Assembly: GCA_013138735.1 (NCBI GenBank)
Contig: WTCE01000033.1
Coordinates: 1-64,000, forward strand
From: Crocinitomix sp.
GTDB taxonomy: Bacteria; Bacteroidota; Bacteroidia; Flavobacteriales_D; Crocinitomicaceae
Length of the DNA stretch: 64,000 nucleotides
Direction: 5' to 3'
The stretch's first letter is position 1, and each line of letters begins with the position of its first letter. Under the pieces are notes generated by a model. It searched no databases. It saw only the letters and a program-made list of their open reading frames with translations, and had not been told where the DNA came from. Below, piece after piece: positions 9,108 to 16,991 of this stretch. The translations under genes were made by a program, and so were the position numbers.

Positions 9108-9848
9108 ATGCTTAAGCCTTTAAACATACTTACGACAATTCTTTTTATAGGGATTTTTTTGACTTCAACTGCCCAAGAACATTTAAAACATGAAACTTGG
9201 ACGGCCTTATTAACGAAATATGTTGATGTTGAAGGTCATGTGAATTATGCAGGTTTTAAAACAGACGAAGCAGCCTTAGATGATTACCTCGCAGTATTGA
9301 GTGCAAATCACCCGAATGATACGTGGGATAAGGGTGATGTTTTGGCTTTTTGGATTAATGCATATAACGCTTTTACAGTAAAACTAATTGTCAAAAGTTA
9401 TCCGATCAAATCCATTAAAGAATTGGGCGGGTCAATTTATAAAGTCAATACGCCTTGGGACATTAAATTCATTAAAATTGGAGATGAGGTATATGACCTA
9501 AACAATATAGAACACAGTATTATTCGGAAAAATTTTGATGAGCCGCGCATTCATTTTGCCGTGAACTGTGCCTCAATATCTTGTCCGCGCTTAAGAAGTG
9601 AGGCTTTTGTTGGAAGCAGAATAGATGAGCAATTAGATGATCAAGCGCGCTATTTTATTAATAACAAAGTAAAGAATGACATCACAAAAAAATGTGCTAA
9701 TCTATCTAAGATATTCAAATGGTTTAAAGGTGACTTTACAGCAAATGGAGGGTCAGTTGTAGATTTTATTAATAAATATTCAGACGTTAAAATCACCAAA
9801 AAGACAAAAAGAAATGATTTGGATTACAACTGGAATTTGAATGAATAG
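9108..9848 (+). CDS. secreted DUF547 protein
   Basis: 246 residues with a signal peptide (ILTTILFIGIFLTSTAQ). It carries the DUF547 core: AFWINAYNAFTVKLI near residues 83-97, LNNIEHSIIRKNFDEPRIHFAVNCASISCP near 130-160 (His and Cys conserved in the family), and KIFKWFKGDF near the end. DUF547 resembles a cysteine-protease/transglutaminase-like fold, but its activity is not established. It is divergent from the TIGR04283-type glycosyltransferase with 14 bp between, so the two promoters must overlap each other's coding sequence. Confidence 0.85.
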   Translation: MLKPLNILTTILFIGIFLTSTAQEHLKHETWTALLTKYVDVEGHVNYAGFKTDEAALDDYLAVLSANHPNDTWDKGDVLAFWINAYNAFTVKLIVKSYPIKSIKELGGSIYKVNTPWDIKFIKIGDEVYDLNNIEHSIIRKNFDEPRIHFAVNCASISCPRLRSEAFVGSRIDEQLDDQARYFINNKVKNDITKKCANLSKIFKWFKGDFTANGGSVVDFINKYSDVKITKKTKRNDLDYNWNLNE

Positions 9849-9949
9849 TCCTTCTCGTGTTTCAATCATATTCTTCATCTCCTATCTCAATACAGGGCAG
9901 CGTCATCCATGTGTGATTGATTATTAGTATTGCTGAAATTAAGCTGTAC

Positions 9950-9977
9950 ACATAACACTTAATACATAACACTAATA
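9950..9977. repeat. two tandem copies of a 14-bp ACATAACACT unit
   Basis: ACATAACACT occurs at 9950-9959 and again at 9964-9973, each followed by AAT-rich sequence. It sits upstream of rlmF and is one of several direct repeats in the gaps of this region. Confidence 0.6.
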
Positions 9978-10004
9978 ATTCGCGATTAGGAGCGCACAAA
10001 AGCG

Positions 10005-10012
10005 TATGTTTG
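10005..10012 (+). promoter_or_regulatory. candidate -7 box for rlmF
   Basis: TATGTTTG is an exact match to TAnnTTTG, 22 bases before the rlmF ATG. No clear TTG lies at the expected -33 distance. Confidence 0.4.
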
Positions 10013-10034
10013 TACGAATTATACAAGCAATTGC

Positions 10035-10985
10035 ATGTCAGAGAAAAAAACACATCCAAAAGAGAAATCACGCTTACATCCGCGTAACAAGAATAAAACG
10101 CGCTATGATTTTAAAAAACTGCAAGAACACTGTGCAGCATTAAAACCATTTGTACGCTTAAATGCTTATGATGATTTATCCATTGATTTTGCTGATCCTG
10201 ATGCTGTAAAAGCCTTAAATCAAGCCATATTAAAATATCATTATCGGATTGATTTTTGGGAGATCCCTGAGGACTTTTTGTCGCCACCAATTCCTGGAAG
10301 GGCAGATTATATTCATTATGTAGCGGACCTTTTAGCTACTACAAATTTTGGTAAAATTCCAAGAGGAGAAAAAATAAAATGTTTGGACATTGGCGTAGGA
10401 GCAAATTGTATTTATCCCTTAATTGGTGTCACTGAATATGGTTGGTCTTTCATTGGTTCAGATATAGATCAAAAAGCAATAACAGCTGCTAATCAAATCG
10501 TTTCTAAAAATTCAAATTTAAAAGGCAAAGTGGATTGTCGTTTTCAACAAAACCAAAAAGACTTTTTTTATGGGATTTTGAAGAAAGATGAACTAGTTGA
10601 TGTTACGATCTGTAATCCACCTTTTCATGCTTCGGCCAATGAAGCAGAAAAAGGAACGGCAAGGAAATTGAAAAACTTGAATCAAAAAAAGGGAGTACTT
10701 AATTTTGGTGGAAAAAATAATGAATTGTGGTACGAAGGCGGTGAAAAACGCTTTGTAGGAAACATGATTCGCGAAAGCAAAAAATTTGCAGAAAACTCGT
10801 TTTGGTTTACCAGTTTAGTCTCCAAACAAAGTAATTTGAAATCCTTTTACAATATTTTAGATGAAGTTGGAGCCTTTAGGGTTGAGACAATTTCTATGGG
10901 ACAAGGAAATAAAACGAGTCGTATTTTAGCGTGGACGTTTCTTCCAAAAGAAGAGCAGCATTTGTGGAAAAAAGAACGGTGGTAA
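10035..10985 (+). CDS. rlmF: 23S rRNA (adenine1618-N6)-methyltransferase
   Basis: 316 residues, normal length for RlmF. The N-terminus is basic and RNA-binding (HPKEKSRLHPRNKNKTRYDF). The SAM site is CLDIGVGANCIYPLIG near residue 116. The catalytic motif NPPF (TICNPPFHASANEA) near residue 194 is that of N6-adenine methyltransferases, and the conserved GGKNNELWYEGGE follows. RlmF uses SAM to methylate A1618 of 23S rRNA before or during large-subunit assembly. It appears to be transcribed alone. Confidence 0.95.
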   Translation: MSEKKTHPKEKSRLHPRNKNKTRYDFKKLQEHCAALKPFVRLNAYDDLSIDFADPDAVKALNQAILKYHYRIDFWEIPEDFLSPPIPGRADYIHYVADLLATTNFGKIPRGEKIKCLDIGVGANCIYPLIGVTEYGWSFIGSDIDQKAITAANQIVSKNSNLKGKVDCRFQQNQKDFFYGILKKDELVDVTICNPPFHASANEAEKGTARKLKNLNQKKGVLNFGGKNNELWYEGGEKRFVGNMIRESKKFAENSFWFTSLVSKQSNLKSFYNILDEVGAFRVETISMGQGNKTSRILAWTFLPKEEQHLWKKERW

Positions 10986-11004
10986 GATTAGTTTATAGTC
11001 ACTA

Positions 11005-11071
11005 GTATTTAGTCCTGAGTCCTGAGTCAAATCGTATTAAACCATTAAATCATTCCAACATTAAACCATTG
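11005..11071. repeat. direct-repeat cluster between rlmF and the DUF3010 gene
   Basis: AGTCCTG is repeated in tandem at 11011-11026. It is followed by GTCAAATCGTATTAA (11026-11040), a unit seen in other gaps of the window, and then by two ATTAAACCATT-type copies up to the next gene. No coding potential. Confidence 0.6.
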
Positions 11072-11078
11072 AAAAAAA

Positions 11079-11492
11079 ATGAAAGTTTTAGGAGTATCTT
11101 TAGAAGGAAGCACTGCTATTTTTAGCGCTTTAGAAAAGCAAGGAGAAACCATTATTGATTTATCGGCTGATTTTAAGAAGATGGAGTTAAAAGACCATTT
11201 AAATTCGGAGGAAGTTAAAATACTTTGTGGCAATTTGCATATTCTATTTGAAAAAGGTCAATTTGATCGCATTGGAATCATTAAGCGCGGAACAAAGGGA
11301 CGTTTTGCTGCATCATCAATTACCTTTAAAATTGAGGGGTTAATTCAATTATACCCGGCTTGTGAGGTTGAATTTATATCACCAGCAACATTAAATGCCT
11401 ACTTCAAAAAGAACACGAATTCCGTCACTCCAAAATATAGCTATCAAAAAGCCGCGAATGGATTGGCCTTTTACCTTTTAAATCAAGCATAA
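11079..11492 (+). CDS. DUF3010 family protein
   Basis: 137 residues. The start MKVLGVSLEGSTAIFSAL matches the beginning of DUF3010 proteins, which look like a small RNase H/actin-type fold (beta strand, Gly-Ser turn, beta strand). A basic KRGTKGRFAAS segment lies near residue 66 and FISPATLNAYFKKN near residue 101. No biochemical role is established for the family. It stands between two repeat-rich gaps. Confidence 0.75.
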   Translation: MKVLGVSLEGSTAIFSALEKQGETIIDLSADFKKMELKDHLNSEEVKILCGNLHILFEKGQFDRIGIIKRGTKGRFAASSITFKIEGLIQLYPACEVEFISPATLNAYFKKNTNSVTPKYSYQKAANGLAFYLLNQA

Positions 11493-11572
11493 TTCTCAAA
11501 TCAATCCCTGTAGCTATAGCTTAAAAGATCAGCAAAAGCATTTGTGGCTTATCATTTTAGACAATAACATCT

Positions 11573-11616
11573 AAATACTAGTGACTAACGATTAATGACT
11601 AAATACTAATGATTAG
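11573..11616. repeat. degenerate direct repeats upstream of the epimerase gene
   Basis: AAATACTA, GTGACTAACGATTAATGACT, AAATACTA and ATGATTAG follow one another and differ by a few bases. They resemble the ACTAGTATTTAGT stretch near 11000 in inverse orientation. The repeats end about 10 bases before the epimerase ATG and may sit in its leader. Confidence 0.55.
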
Positions 11617-11625
11617 CTTTACGCC

Positions 11626-12660
11626 ATGCAAATTACCTCATTAGTTACTGGCGGTGCTGGCTTCATAGGGTCACACGTTGTCAACCATTTAATTGAAATG
11701 GAACACCGCGTAATTGTCTTGGATGATTTGTCCGGTGGATTTGTTGAAAATATCCACCCAAACGCCGAGTTTTGTAAAGGCAGCATAACAGATGTTTTTT
11801 TGGTGAACGGTTTATTTGAGGCCTATCAATTCGATTATGTTTACCATTTAGCTGCGTATGCCGCCGAGGGTTTGAGTCACTTTATTCGAAGATTCAATTA
11901 TCAAAACAACTTGATTGGAAGTGTTAATTTGATTAACGCTGCGGTTAATTTTAAGGTTAAACGGTTTGTTTTTACTTCGTCCATTGCCGTTTACGGAACC
12001 AATGAGTTGCCCTTGACAGAAACGCAATATCCGCATCCTGAAGATCCCTATGGAATTGCAAAATATGCGGTGGAAATGGATTTACGGAATGCGCATGAAA
12101 TGTTCGGTTTAAACTATACCATTTTTCGCCCGCATAATGTTTATGGTTCCAATCAAAATATTAATGATAAATACCGCAATGTGGTCGGTATATTCATGAA
12201 GCAAATTGCAAATAATGCCCCGCTCACGGTTTTTGGAGATGGCGAACAAAGTCGTGCTTTTTCCTTTATAAATGACGTGGCGCCTTATATTGCTGAATCG
12301 GTTCATTTAAAAACCGCAGAAAATGAGGTTTTTAATATTGGAGGTGGCATTCCATCTACGGTGAATCAATTGACGTCAGCTGTTATGAAAGCTATGGATG
12401 CCAAGGTTGAGATTACGCATTTAGAAGAACGAAATGAAGTGGTGCATGCTTATTCAAGTCATGAAAAATTCAACAAAGTTTTCAAACCAGAAAAGGAAAC
12501 AAGTTTAGAAGAAGGTTTGTTGCAAATGGCAACTTGGGTGAAGGCTTGGCTCCAAGCACCGAAACGCGTAACAAAGAGTAAATTCAAGAATCAGGGAACA
12601 CAAATCCCAGACATAGAAATAGAAAAAAACTTACCAAATTCATGGAAAAACAACCGCTAG
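11626..12660 (+). CDS. NAD-dependent nucleotide-sugar epimerase/dehydratase
   Basis: 344 residues, extended SDR family. The Rossmann motif GGAGFIGSHVVNHL is at residues 9-22. Catalytic Thr/Ser is in FTSSIAVYG, and the YxxxK pair is in YGIAKYAVE near residue 145. The FRPHNVYG motif follows, as in UDP-glucose 4-epimerase-like enzymes. It likely interconverts UDP-sugars for surface glycans. The 3' end overlaps the next glycosyltransferase by 19 bp, so they form one operon. The exact substrate cannot be told. Confidence 0.85.
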   Translation: MQITSLVTGGAGFIGSHVVNHLIEMEHRVIVLDDLSGGFVENIHPNAEFCKGSITDVFLVNGLFEAYQFDYVYHLAAYAAEGLSHFIRRFNYQNNLIGSVNLINAAVNFKVKRFVFTSSIAVYGTNELPLTETQYPHPEDPYGIAKYAVEMDLRNAHEMFGLNYTIFRPHNVYGSNQNINDKYRNVVGIFMKQIANNAPLTVFGDGEQSRAFSFINDVAPYIAESVHLKTAENEVFNIGGGIPSTVNQLTSAVMKAMDAKVEITHLEERNEVVHAYSSHEKFNKVFKPEKETSLEEGLLQMATWVKAWLQAPKRVTKSKFKNQGTQIPDIEIEKNLPNSWKNNR

Positions 12661-13655
12661 TTTCAATCGTAATGGCGGTAAAAGATACTGCCCCATATTT
12701 GCATGAATGTTTGGATTCTATTGTAAATCAAACCTATCAAAACTGGGAATTATTGGCCGTAAATGACCATTCATCAGATGAAACGCCTGAGATCTTAAAA
12801 GCCTATGCGGCTAAAGATGCGCGCATCCGGTTTTTAAATAGCGACAAGCCTAAATTGATTCCAACCCTGCAAGTAGGTTATGCGGCTGTAAAAGGAGAAT
12901 TGATCAACCGAATGGATTCTGATGATCATATGCCTTTATATAAAATTCAGGTGTTGGTTGATGAATGGATGAAGTATGGAAAAGGTCATGTGATTGCAGG
13001 AGGAACAGAACATTTTGTTGATGAGGGAGAGGTAGGAGATGGCTTTTTAAAATATGAAAGATGGCTGAACGAAGTGGCACGAACAGGGACACATTATCAG
13101 CAAATTTATAAAGAATGCGTCATCCCTTCCCACTGTTGGTTAATGCATAAGGATGATTTTGATTCCGTTGAAGCTTTTGATCCAATTATCTATCCTGAGG
13201 ATTATGATTTGTGTTTTCGAATGTATAAAAAAGGTCTAAAAATCATTGGAATCGACAAAATATTGCACCATTGGCGCGATCGTTCCAATCGTATTTCACG
13301 CACTTGGGAAGAATATAAAGACAACCGCTATTTTAACATGAAATTGCGCTTTTTTTACGAATTAGATCGTGATAAAAGTCGTCCACTAGTCTTGTGGGGA
13401 GCGGGAAGAAATGGCAAAGACATGGCCAAGTTAATTCAATCCAATAATGATTCCTTTCACTGGGTATGTGATAATGAACGAAAAATTGGGAAGGACATTT
13501 ATGGGGTAGTGCTTGAACATTATTCAGCCATTCAAAATTTAGTAAATCCACAAATCATGATTGTCGTTTCCTCCCCAGATGGGAAAATAGAAATTCAACA
13601 AGATTTGGATGATTGGGGAAAAACACCTGTGTTAGATTACTGGTTTTTTGCATGA
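12642..13655 (+). CDS. family 2 glycosyltransferase with C-terminal Rossmann-like domain
   Basis: 337 residues. The N-terminal 230 residues are a GT-A transferase: PLVSIVMAVKDTAPYL, VNDHSSDETPE, and NRMDSDDHM as the DxD site, with YPEDYDLCFRMYKKG as the acceptor-side ED motif. From about residue 243 a second domain starts RPLVLWGAGRNGKDMAKLI, a GxGxxG-type fold also found in PglD-like sugar acyltransferases. The gene overlaps the epimerase upstream and shares ATGA with the gene downstream, so three genes are coupled. It probably adds a sugar to a cell-surface glycan. Confidence 0.85.
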   Translation: MEKQPLVSIVMAVKDTAPYLHECLDSIVNQTYQNWELLAVNDHSSDETPEILKAYAAKDARIRFLNSDKPKLIPTLQVGYAAVKGELINRMDSDDHMPLYKIQVLVDEWMKYGKGHVIAGGTEHFVDEGEVGDGFLKYERWLNEVARTGTHYQQIYKECVIPSHCWLMHKDDFDSVEAFDPIIYPEDYDLCFRMYKKGLKIIGIDKILHHWRDRSNRISRTWEEYKDNRYFNMKLRFFYELDRDKSRPLVLWGAGRNGKDMAKLIQSNNDSFHWVCDNERKIGKDIYGVVLEHYSAIQNLVNPQIMIVVSSPDGKIEIQQDLDDWGKTPVLDYWFFA

Positions 13656-14233
13656 TAAAATTTAGAAGATATTATCTACCCATGTTCATTCTCTTTGGAG
13701 CAGTAGTTTTAATCGCGTCGATTCCATCATGGAGTGATTTTAGCATGGCTGGATTCTTTTTGGCTTGTGGAACAGTTTTACTAGCAGCTGCTATAATGGG
13801 AAGGGTTTTGGATTTTGCAGAAAATGTTTGGACACCAAAACGGCGCAAAAAATACTTCAATCAATCTCCTTTAAAAGATCTGTCGACACTCGGACTTGTC
13901 AACGTTGATGATAAATATTTTTCTGGAGAATATAAAGGATTTTGCTTTTTCTTAATCTACGACCATTCTTTTCAGCGAATGCTAGTTTATGAAGTATTAC
14001 ATCAGGCTGATTTTGAGGATTCAACGGATGAATATAACCGCATGAAGGATGTTCTAAAAAACAATAAATTAGAATTAACTCCAGTCCAACCGGGTAAAAT
14101 TGGAAAGGTGCGGGAAATCAAATTTAAAATGCCAAGTCTCGAATGCATAAAAGATGATTTGGATAGTATTGTAGCATTTATGATTGAAAAAGGAATTGAT
14201 GCATTAATTCCTAGCAAGAACTCGATTAACTAA
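13652..14233 (+). CDS. membrane protein of unknown function
   Basis: 193 residues starting MIKFRRYYLP at 13652; this ATG overlaps the glycosyltransferase stop (ATGA). A longer reading from 13613 starts at a non-ATG codon inside the neighbour and is less likely. Two hydrophobic helices lie near residues 9-25 and 32-50 (MFILFGAVVLIASI, GFFLACGTVLLAAAIMG), then a 140-residue cytosolic domain. No motif recognised. Coupling to the glycosyltransferase suggests a link with the same glycan pathway, but that is only context. Confidence 0.6.
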   Translation: MIKFRRYYLPMFILFGAVVLIASIPSWSDFSMAGFFLACGTVLLAAAIMGRVLDFAENVWTPKRRKKYFNQSPLKDLSTLGLVNVDDKYFSGEYKGFCFFLIYDHSFQRMLVYEVLHQADFEDSTDEYNRMKDVLKNNKLELTPVQPGKIGKVREIKFKMPSLECIKDDLDSIVAFMIEKGIDALIPSKNSIN

Positions 14234-14244
14234 ACATATAAGTT

Positions 14245-14754
14245 ATGTGTAATGAAGTCCAGAATATTATTAACTATAAAACATATATTGAAAACCTAGA
14301 CTTTCATGACAGTAACATTGAATCAATAAAAATTGAAGATTACTTTGATCGTAAGCTTACAATAACTATTGACTATTATAATTGGGAGGGGAACTCTGAA
14401 GATGGCGAAGACTGGACTACAAAGACACTGCTTTTAACAATTAACCATTGTGTTAATCTTCAAATGAATGCTCCTAATCTCATGGAAGATACTTTTGGAA
14501 TAATATCACAAGAGTACGATTTGAAGTATGATGAATTTCTGAAAAAAGCTGAAGAGGAGAAGAGTCAATCTTACTTTAAAAATTTAAAATCCAAAAAGCG
14601 CGAAAATTCTCTATCACTTAAATTCAATACGAAGAATTATGCTAATTCACTTTTCGACGAGCCAGCTGGGTTTATCTGGATTGCAGGATTCAACGTAAAA
14701 CACGAATGGATTGACCAAGAGGTTGTCAATAAAAAACATATTACAGTAAAATAA
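14245..14754 (+). CDS. hypothetical protein
   Basis: 169 residues, acidic and soluble. It begins with a FHDSNIESIKIEDYF segment near residues 20-34 and has beta-rich LTITIDYYNWEG. That pattern recalls small immunity-like or DUF proteins, though I cannot name a family. A Lys/Glu-rich middle (about 95-130) may be helical. It lies 11 bp after the membrane protein and 3 bp before the next gene, so it probably belongs to the same transcript. Confidence 0.5.
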   Translation: MCNEVQNIINYKTYIENLDFHDSNIESIKIEDYFDRKLTITIDYYNWEGNSEDGEDWTTKTLLLTINHCVNLQMNAPNLMEDTFGIISQEYDLKYDEFLKKAEEEKSQSYFKNLKSKKRENSLSLKFNTKNYANSLFDEPAGFIWIAGFNVKHEWIDQEVVNKKHITVK

Positions 14755-14757
14755 AGT

Positions 14758-15126
14758 ATGATGTATTTACGATTTGTTGTAGGTATAGATAATGAATCTG
14801 CCCATAGGCAAGATGGGTTATTCACGGAAATAAACCGTCTTAAGAATGATGATTTACTGATGGATTACCAAAACAAATTAGTAGAGGATACCTTCAAATG
14901 TTTTAACGACAACTTGCCAGTCCCTCCCTACAAAAGGAAAAAAATGTCCAAAGAAGCCGTAGCATGGTTTAAGGATTCTACCACTGAATATATAGATAGA
15001 ATGTTGGATTTAGTTGCTATACTGCGTGAAAATAATATACATGTAAGAATACTCAAAACTGAAAAACCTGGAATGATTATTTATGAAGATGAACATCAAG
15101 TTGTCGCAAAAAGTAAGAAGTACTAG
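14758..15126 (+). CDS. conserved hypothetical protein (MxLRFV...YEDEHQVVA family)
   Basis: 122 residues. It follows the pattern of a widespread uncharacterised family: MYLRFVVGI start, a QDGLFTEINRL segment, the conserved SKEAVAWFKDSTTEYI near residue 63, and the end ILKTEKPGMIIYEDEHQVVA. Soluble, no signal peptide. Function of the family unknown to me. Either of two adjacent ATGs (14758, 14761) could start it. Cotranscribed with the preceding gene. Confidence 0.65.
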   Translation: MMYLRFVVGIDNESAHRQDGLFTEINRLKNDDLLMDYQNKLVEDTFKCFNDNLPVPPYKRKKMSKEAVAWFKDSTTEYIDRMLDLVAILRENNIHVRILKTEKPGMIIYEDEHQVVAKSKKY

Positions 15127-15285
15127 GCTGGAAACAGGCACATCACAAAGGCTGAATTTCATAACTGTTTCGTGCCTTACAGCAACGGGGATTTAGAGGA
15201 GCGTCATGATTAATTTTTAATTTAATATCTTGTAAAAGTTTTTGTTTGAGAATGCATTTACTAATCTGTCAAATACTAAACCACC

Positions 15286-15792
15286 ATTTTAAAAACTAAG
15301 CGACTTCAAATTATTCCATTAACGGCATTTCAATTGGACTTGTATGCACGTTCGGATGACAGCCTAATTAGCAATTTAGGACTGAATAATAATTCTGTGA
15401 GTATTCCTAAAAAAGTGCAAGAGGTGATCCGTCTAAAAACAATTTCGGCGGTGAAAGATCCGGCGAACGATCCTTTATTTTCAACTTTTTGGACAATTAT
15501 TGATAGGACGTCTAAATGTATGGTGGGCGATCTTTGTTTTAAAGGGAATCCCAATGAATTGGGAGAAGTTGAAATTGGCTATGGCACGCACGCCGAATTT
15601 CAAAACAAAGGATTAATGACCGAAGCTGTAGGCGGATTAGTTCATTGGGCATTAGAACAAGAAAATGTGAGCTGTGTTTGGGCGGAAACTGATCCAAAAA
15701 ACTTAGCTTCACAAAAAGTTTTAACCAACAATAATTTTGAACAAGTGGATGCAACTCCAGAAAACATCTATTGGCGAATAACTAAAACATAA
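15286..15792 (+). CDS. GNAT-family N-acetyltransferase, frame opens at ATT
   Basis: 168 residues if read from ATT at 15286. The frame is open from a stop at 15277-15279 and encodes LKTKRLQIIPLTAFQLDLY, the usual beginning of GNAT proteins (LxTxRLxLxPLT). The first TTG codons (15334, 15340) would cut off this strand. The acetyl-CoA loop is QNKGLMTEAVGG near residue 106, then WAETDPKNLASQKVLTNNNF, the motif that sets strand 5 and helix 4. It transfers acetyl from acetyl-CoA to an amine, perhaps as ribosomal-protein-type or small-molecule acetylase. The unusual start may mean rare ATT initiation or a damaged start. Confidence 0.8.
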   Translation: MLKTKRLQIIPLTAFQLDLYARSDDSLISNLGLNNNSVSIPKKVQEVIRLKTISAVKDPANDPLFSTFWTIIDRTSKCMVGDLCFKGNPNELGEVEIGYGTHAEFQNKGLMTEAVGGLVHWALEQENVSCVWAETDPKNLASQKVLTNNNFEQVDATPENIYWRITKT

Positions 15793-15796
15793 CAAA

Positions 15797-16243
15797 ATGA
15801 AAAGAATACACATTATCCTTGCTCAACTGCTTATTATAAGCATGATTTTTTCTTGTGGAAACGATTCGAATAAAATAGAGGATGATCAGAATATAGATCA
15901 AGATTCATTGGCGAATGAAGCTGTTTCGCCACAGTTAGAAGATATTATTCCTGTAGAATATGATCAAGACAGATTACAAGTCTGCATTGATTCAATTTGG
16001 AATTGTCAAAAGGTTGCAAATAAGAATGGAGACTGGCAAGAATCTTCAAACGGTGAAATGGGTTTGTCAATGATGCAAATAGATGGAGAGGATCATATCT
16101 ATCTTGATTTTGGCGAAAATAACGATCTGAGATTTGTGAATTACTGGACTTTTATAGTTGAACCTACTGAAAATTATCGCATTAGTTTTTATGATGTTTT
16201 GGAGGACGAAAATGTCGATTTTGGAGAATGGTGTTTTGACTAG
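15797..16243 (+). CDS. small lipoprotein, GNAT-linked
   Basis: 148 residues. Hydrophobic start (IHIILAQLLIISMIF) ends in SCG, a lipobox, so it is a lipoprotein with an Asp/Glu/Asn-rich linker (GNDSNKIEDDQN). The mature domain has two cysteines (QVCIDSIWNCQ) and ends EWCFD. It begins 4 bp after the GNAT stop and is probably cotranscribed. No family recognised. Confidence 0.6.
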   Translation: MKRIHIILAQLLIISMIFSCGNDSNKIEDDQNIDQDSLANEAVSPQLEDIIPVEYDQDRLQVCIDSIWNCQKVANKNGDWQESSNGEMGLSMMQIDGEDHIYLDFGENNDLRFVNYWTFIVEPTENYRISFYDVLEDENVDFGEWCFD

Positions 16244-16245
16244 TC

Positions 16246-16460
16246 ATTAGGTAAAAGTCATTAGGCAAAAGCCAAAAGCCAATGTGCAATTATCAATGTA
16301 CAATTACTCATATCAATAATGTATAGCAACTTGTATATTGAAAATCCAGTAAAATCGTATTGAACATTGAAAAGTCCCCATCAAATCGCATTGATAATTG
16401 CACATTGCACACCTCGACAAGCTCAGCGCGGCGCATTGAAAAATTGCACATTGTCTCATT
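16246..16460. repeat. composite intergenic repeat cluster
   Basis: Short motifs alternate: GTCATTAGG-type at the start, GTAAAATCGTATTGA (16349-16363), TCAAATCGCATTGA (16381-16394), AATTGCACATTGCACA (16396-16411), CTCGACAAGCTCAGCGCGGCGC (about 16413-16434) and AAATTGCACATTG (16441-16453). The same motifs recur in other gaps (11026, 21084-21162, 46891-47080). No coding sequence. Confidence 0.7.
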
Positions 16461-16511
16461 TATAACGACTCAATCGTAATAAGGGTATAAACATTAAAAA
16501 AAAATACAATT

Positions 16512-16856
16512 ATGAAAGAATTTATGATGTTGTTCAGAACAGAGCTAAATGACAATCCGCCACCATCACCCGAGCAAATGCAAGCCATGGTAACTACTTG
16601 GCAAGATTGGATTGGAGGCATTGCAGCGCAAGGGAAATTTGTAGCAACAAATGCACTAGGTTTTGAAGGTAAAACAGTTCAAGGCACTGGCGTTATTTCT
16701 GACGGACCTTATGCTGAGGTGAAAGAAATTGTTGGCGGTTATATCATTGTAAAAGCCGAAAATTTGGATGAAGCCGTTAAATTATCTGAAGGTTGTCCAA
16801 CTTTGGCTATTGGCGGTAAGGTTGAGGTTAGAGATGTAATGGTCTTTGATACTTAA
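16512..16856 (+). CDS. YCII/DGPF-domain protein
   Basis: 114 residues. It starts MKEFMMLFR and carries the diagnostic ISDGPYAEVKEIVGGY segment near residue 62, which is the DGPF-type motif (here DGPY) of YCII-related proteins. These are small ferredoxin-fold proteins usually found beside ECF42 sigma factors. An ECF42-type sigma gene indeed lies 2.5 kb downstream. Their activity is not settled; a role in oxidative or envelope response is the common inference. A hairpin follows the gene. Confidence 0.8.
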   Translation: MKEFMMLFRTELNDNPPPSPEQMQAMVTTWQDWIGGIAAQGKFVATNALGFEGKTVQGTGVISDGPYAEVKEIVGGYIIVKAENLDEAVKLSEGCPTLAIGGKVEVRDVMVFDT

Positions 16857-16885
16857 AATCATTACTTTTTGAAAAAAAAGACATT

Positions 16886-16938
16886 AAGGCAAGGACAGTG
16901 AACCCGTTGGAATGATACGGGGAAATGCCTTGCCTTTT
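16886..16938 (+). terminator. two-part hairpin after the YCII gene
   Basis: An outer 9-bp stem pairs AAGGCAAGG (16886-16894) with CCTTGCCTT (16928-16936). Inside lies CCCGT/ACGGG around nine unpaired bases. A short T-run follows. It may be a terminator with an unusually long arm or a structured RNA element. Confidence 0.5.
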
Positions 16939-16991
16939 CTGCTTATGGATACACAGGTAAAAACCATTATATTTAGTGTGCTTAGTAAATT

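Noticed and set aside
9862-10071. 69-residue frame on the minus strand across the rlmF start
   Set aside because: It overlaps the N-terminal codons of rlmF, has no recognisable motif, and the gap contains tandem repeats and a promoter-like box.
16246-16460. Repeats with AATTGCACATTG as a possible CRISPR array
   Set aside because: The units are unequal in length and spacing, there are no unique spacers of constant size, and no cas genes occur in the window.
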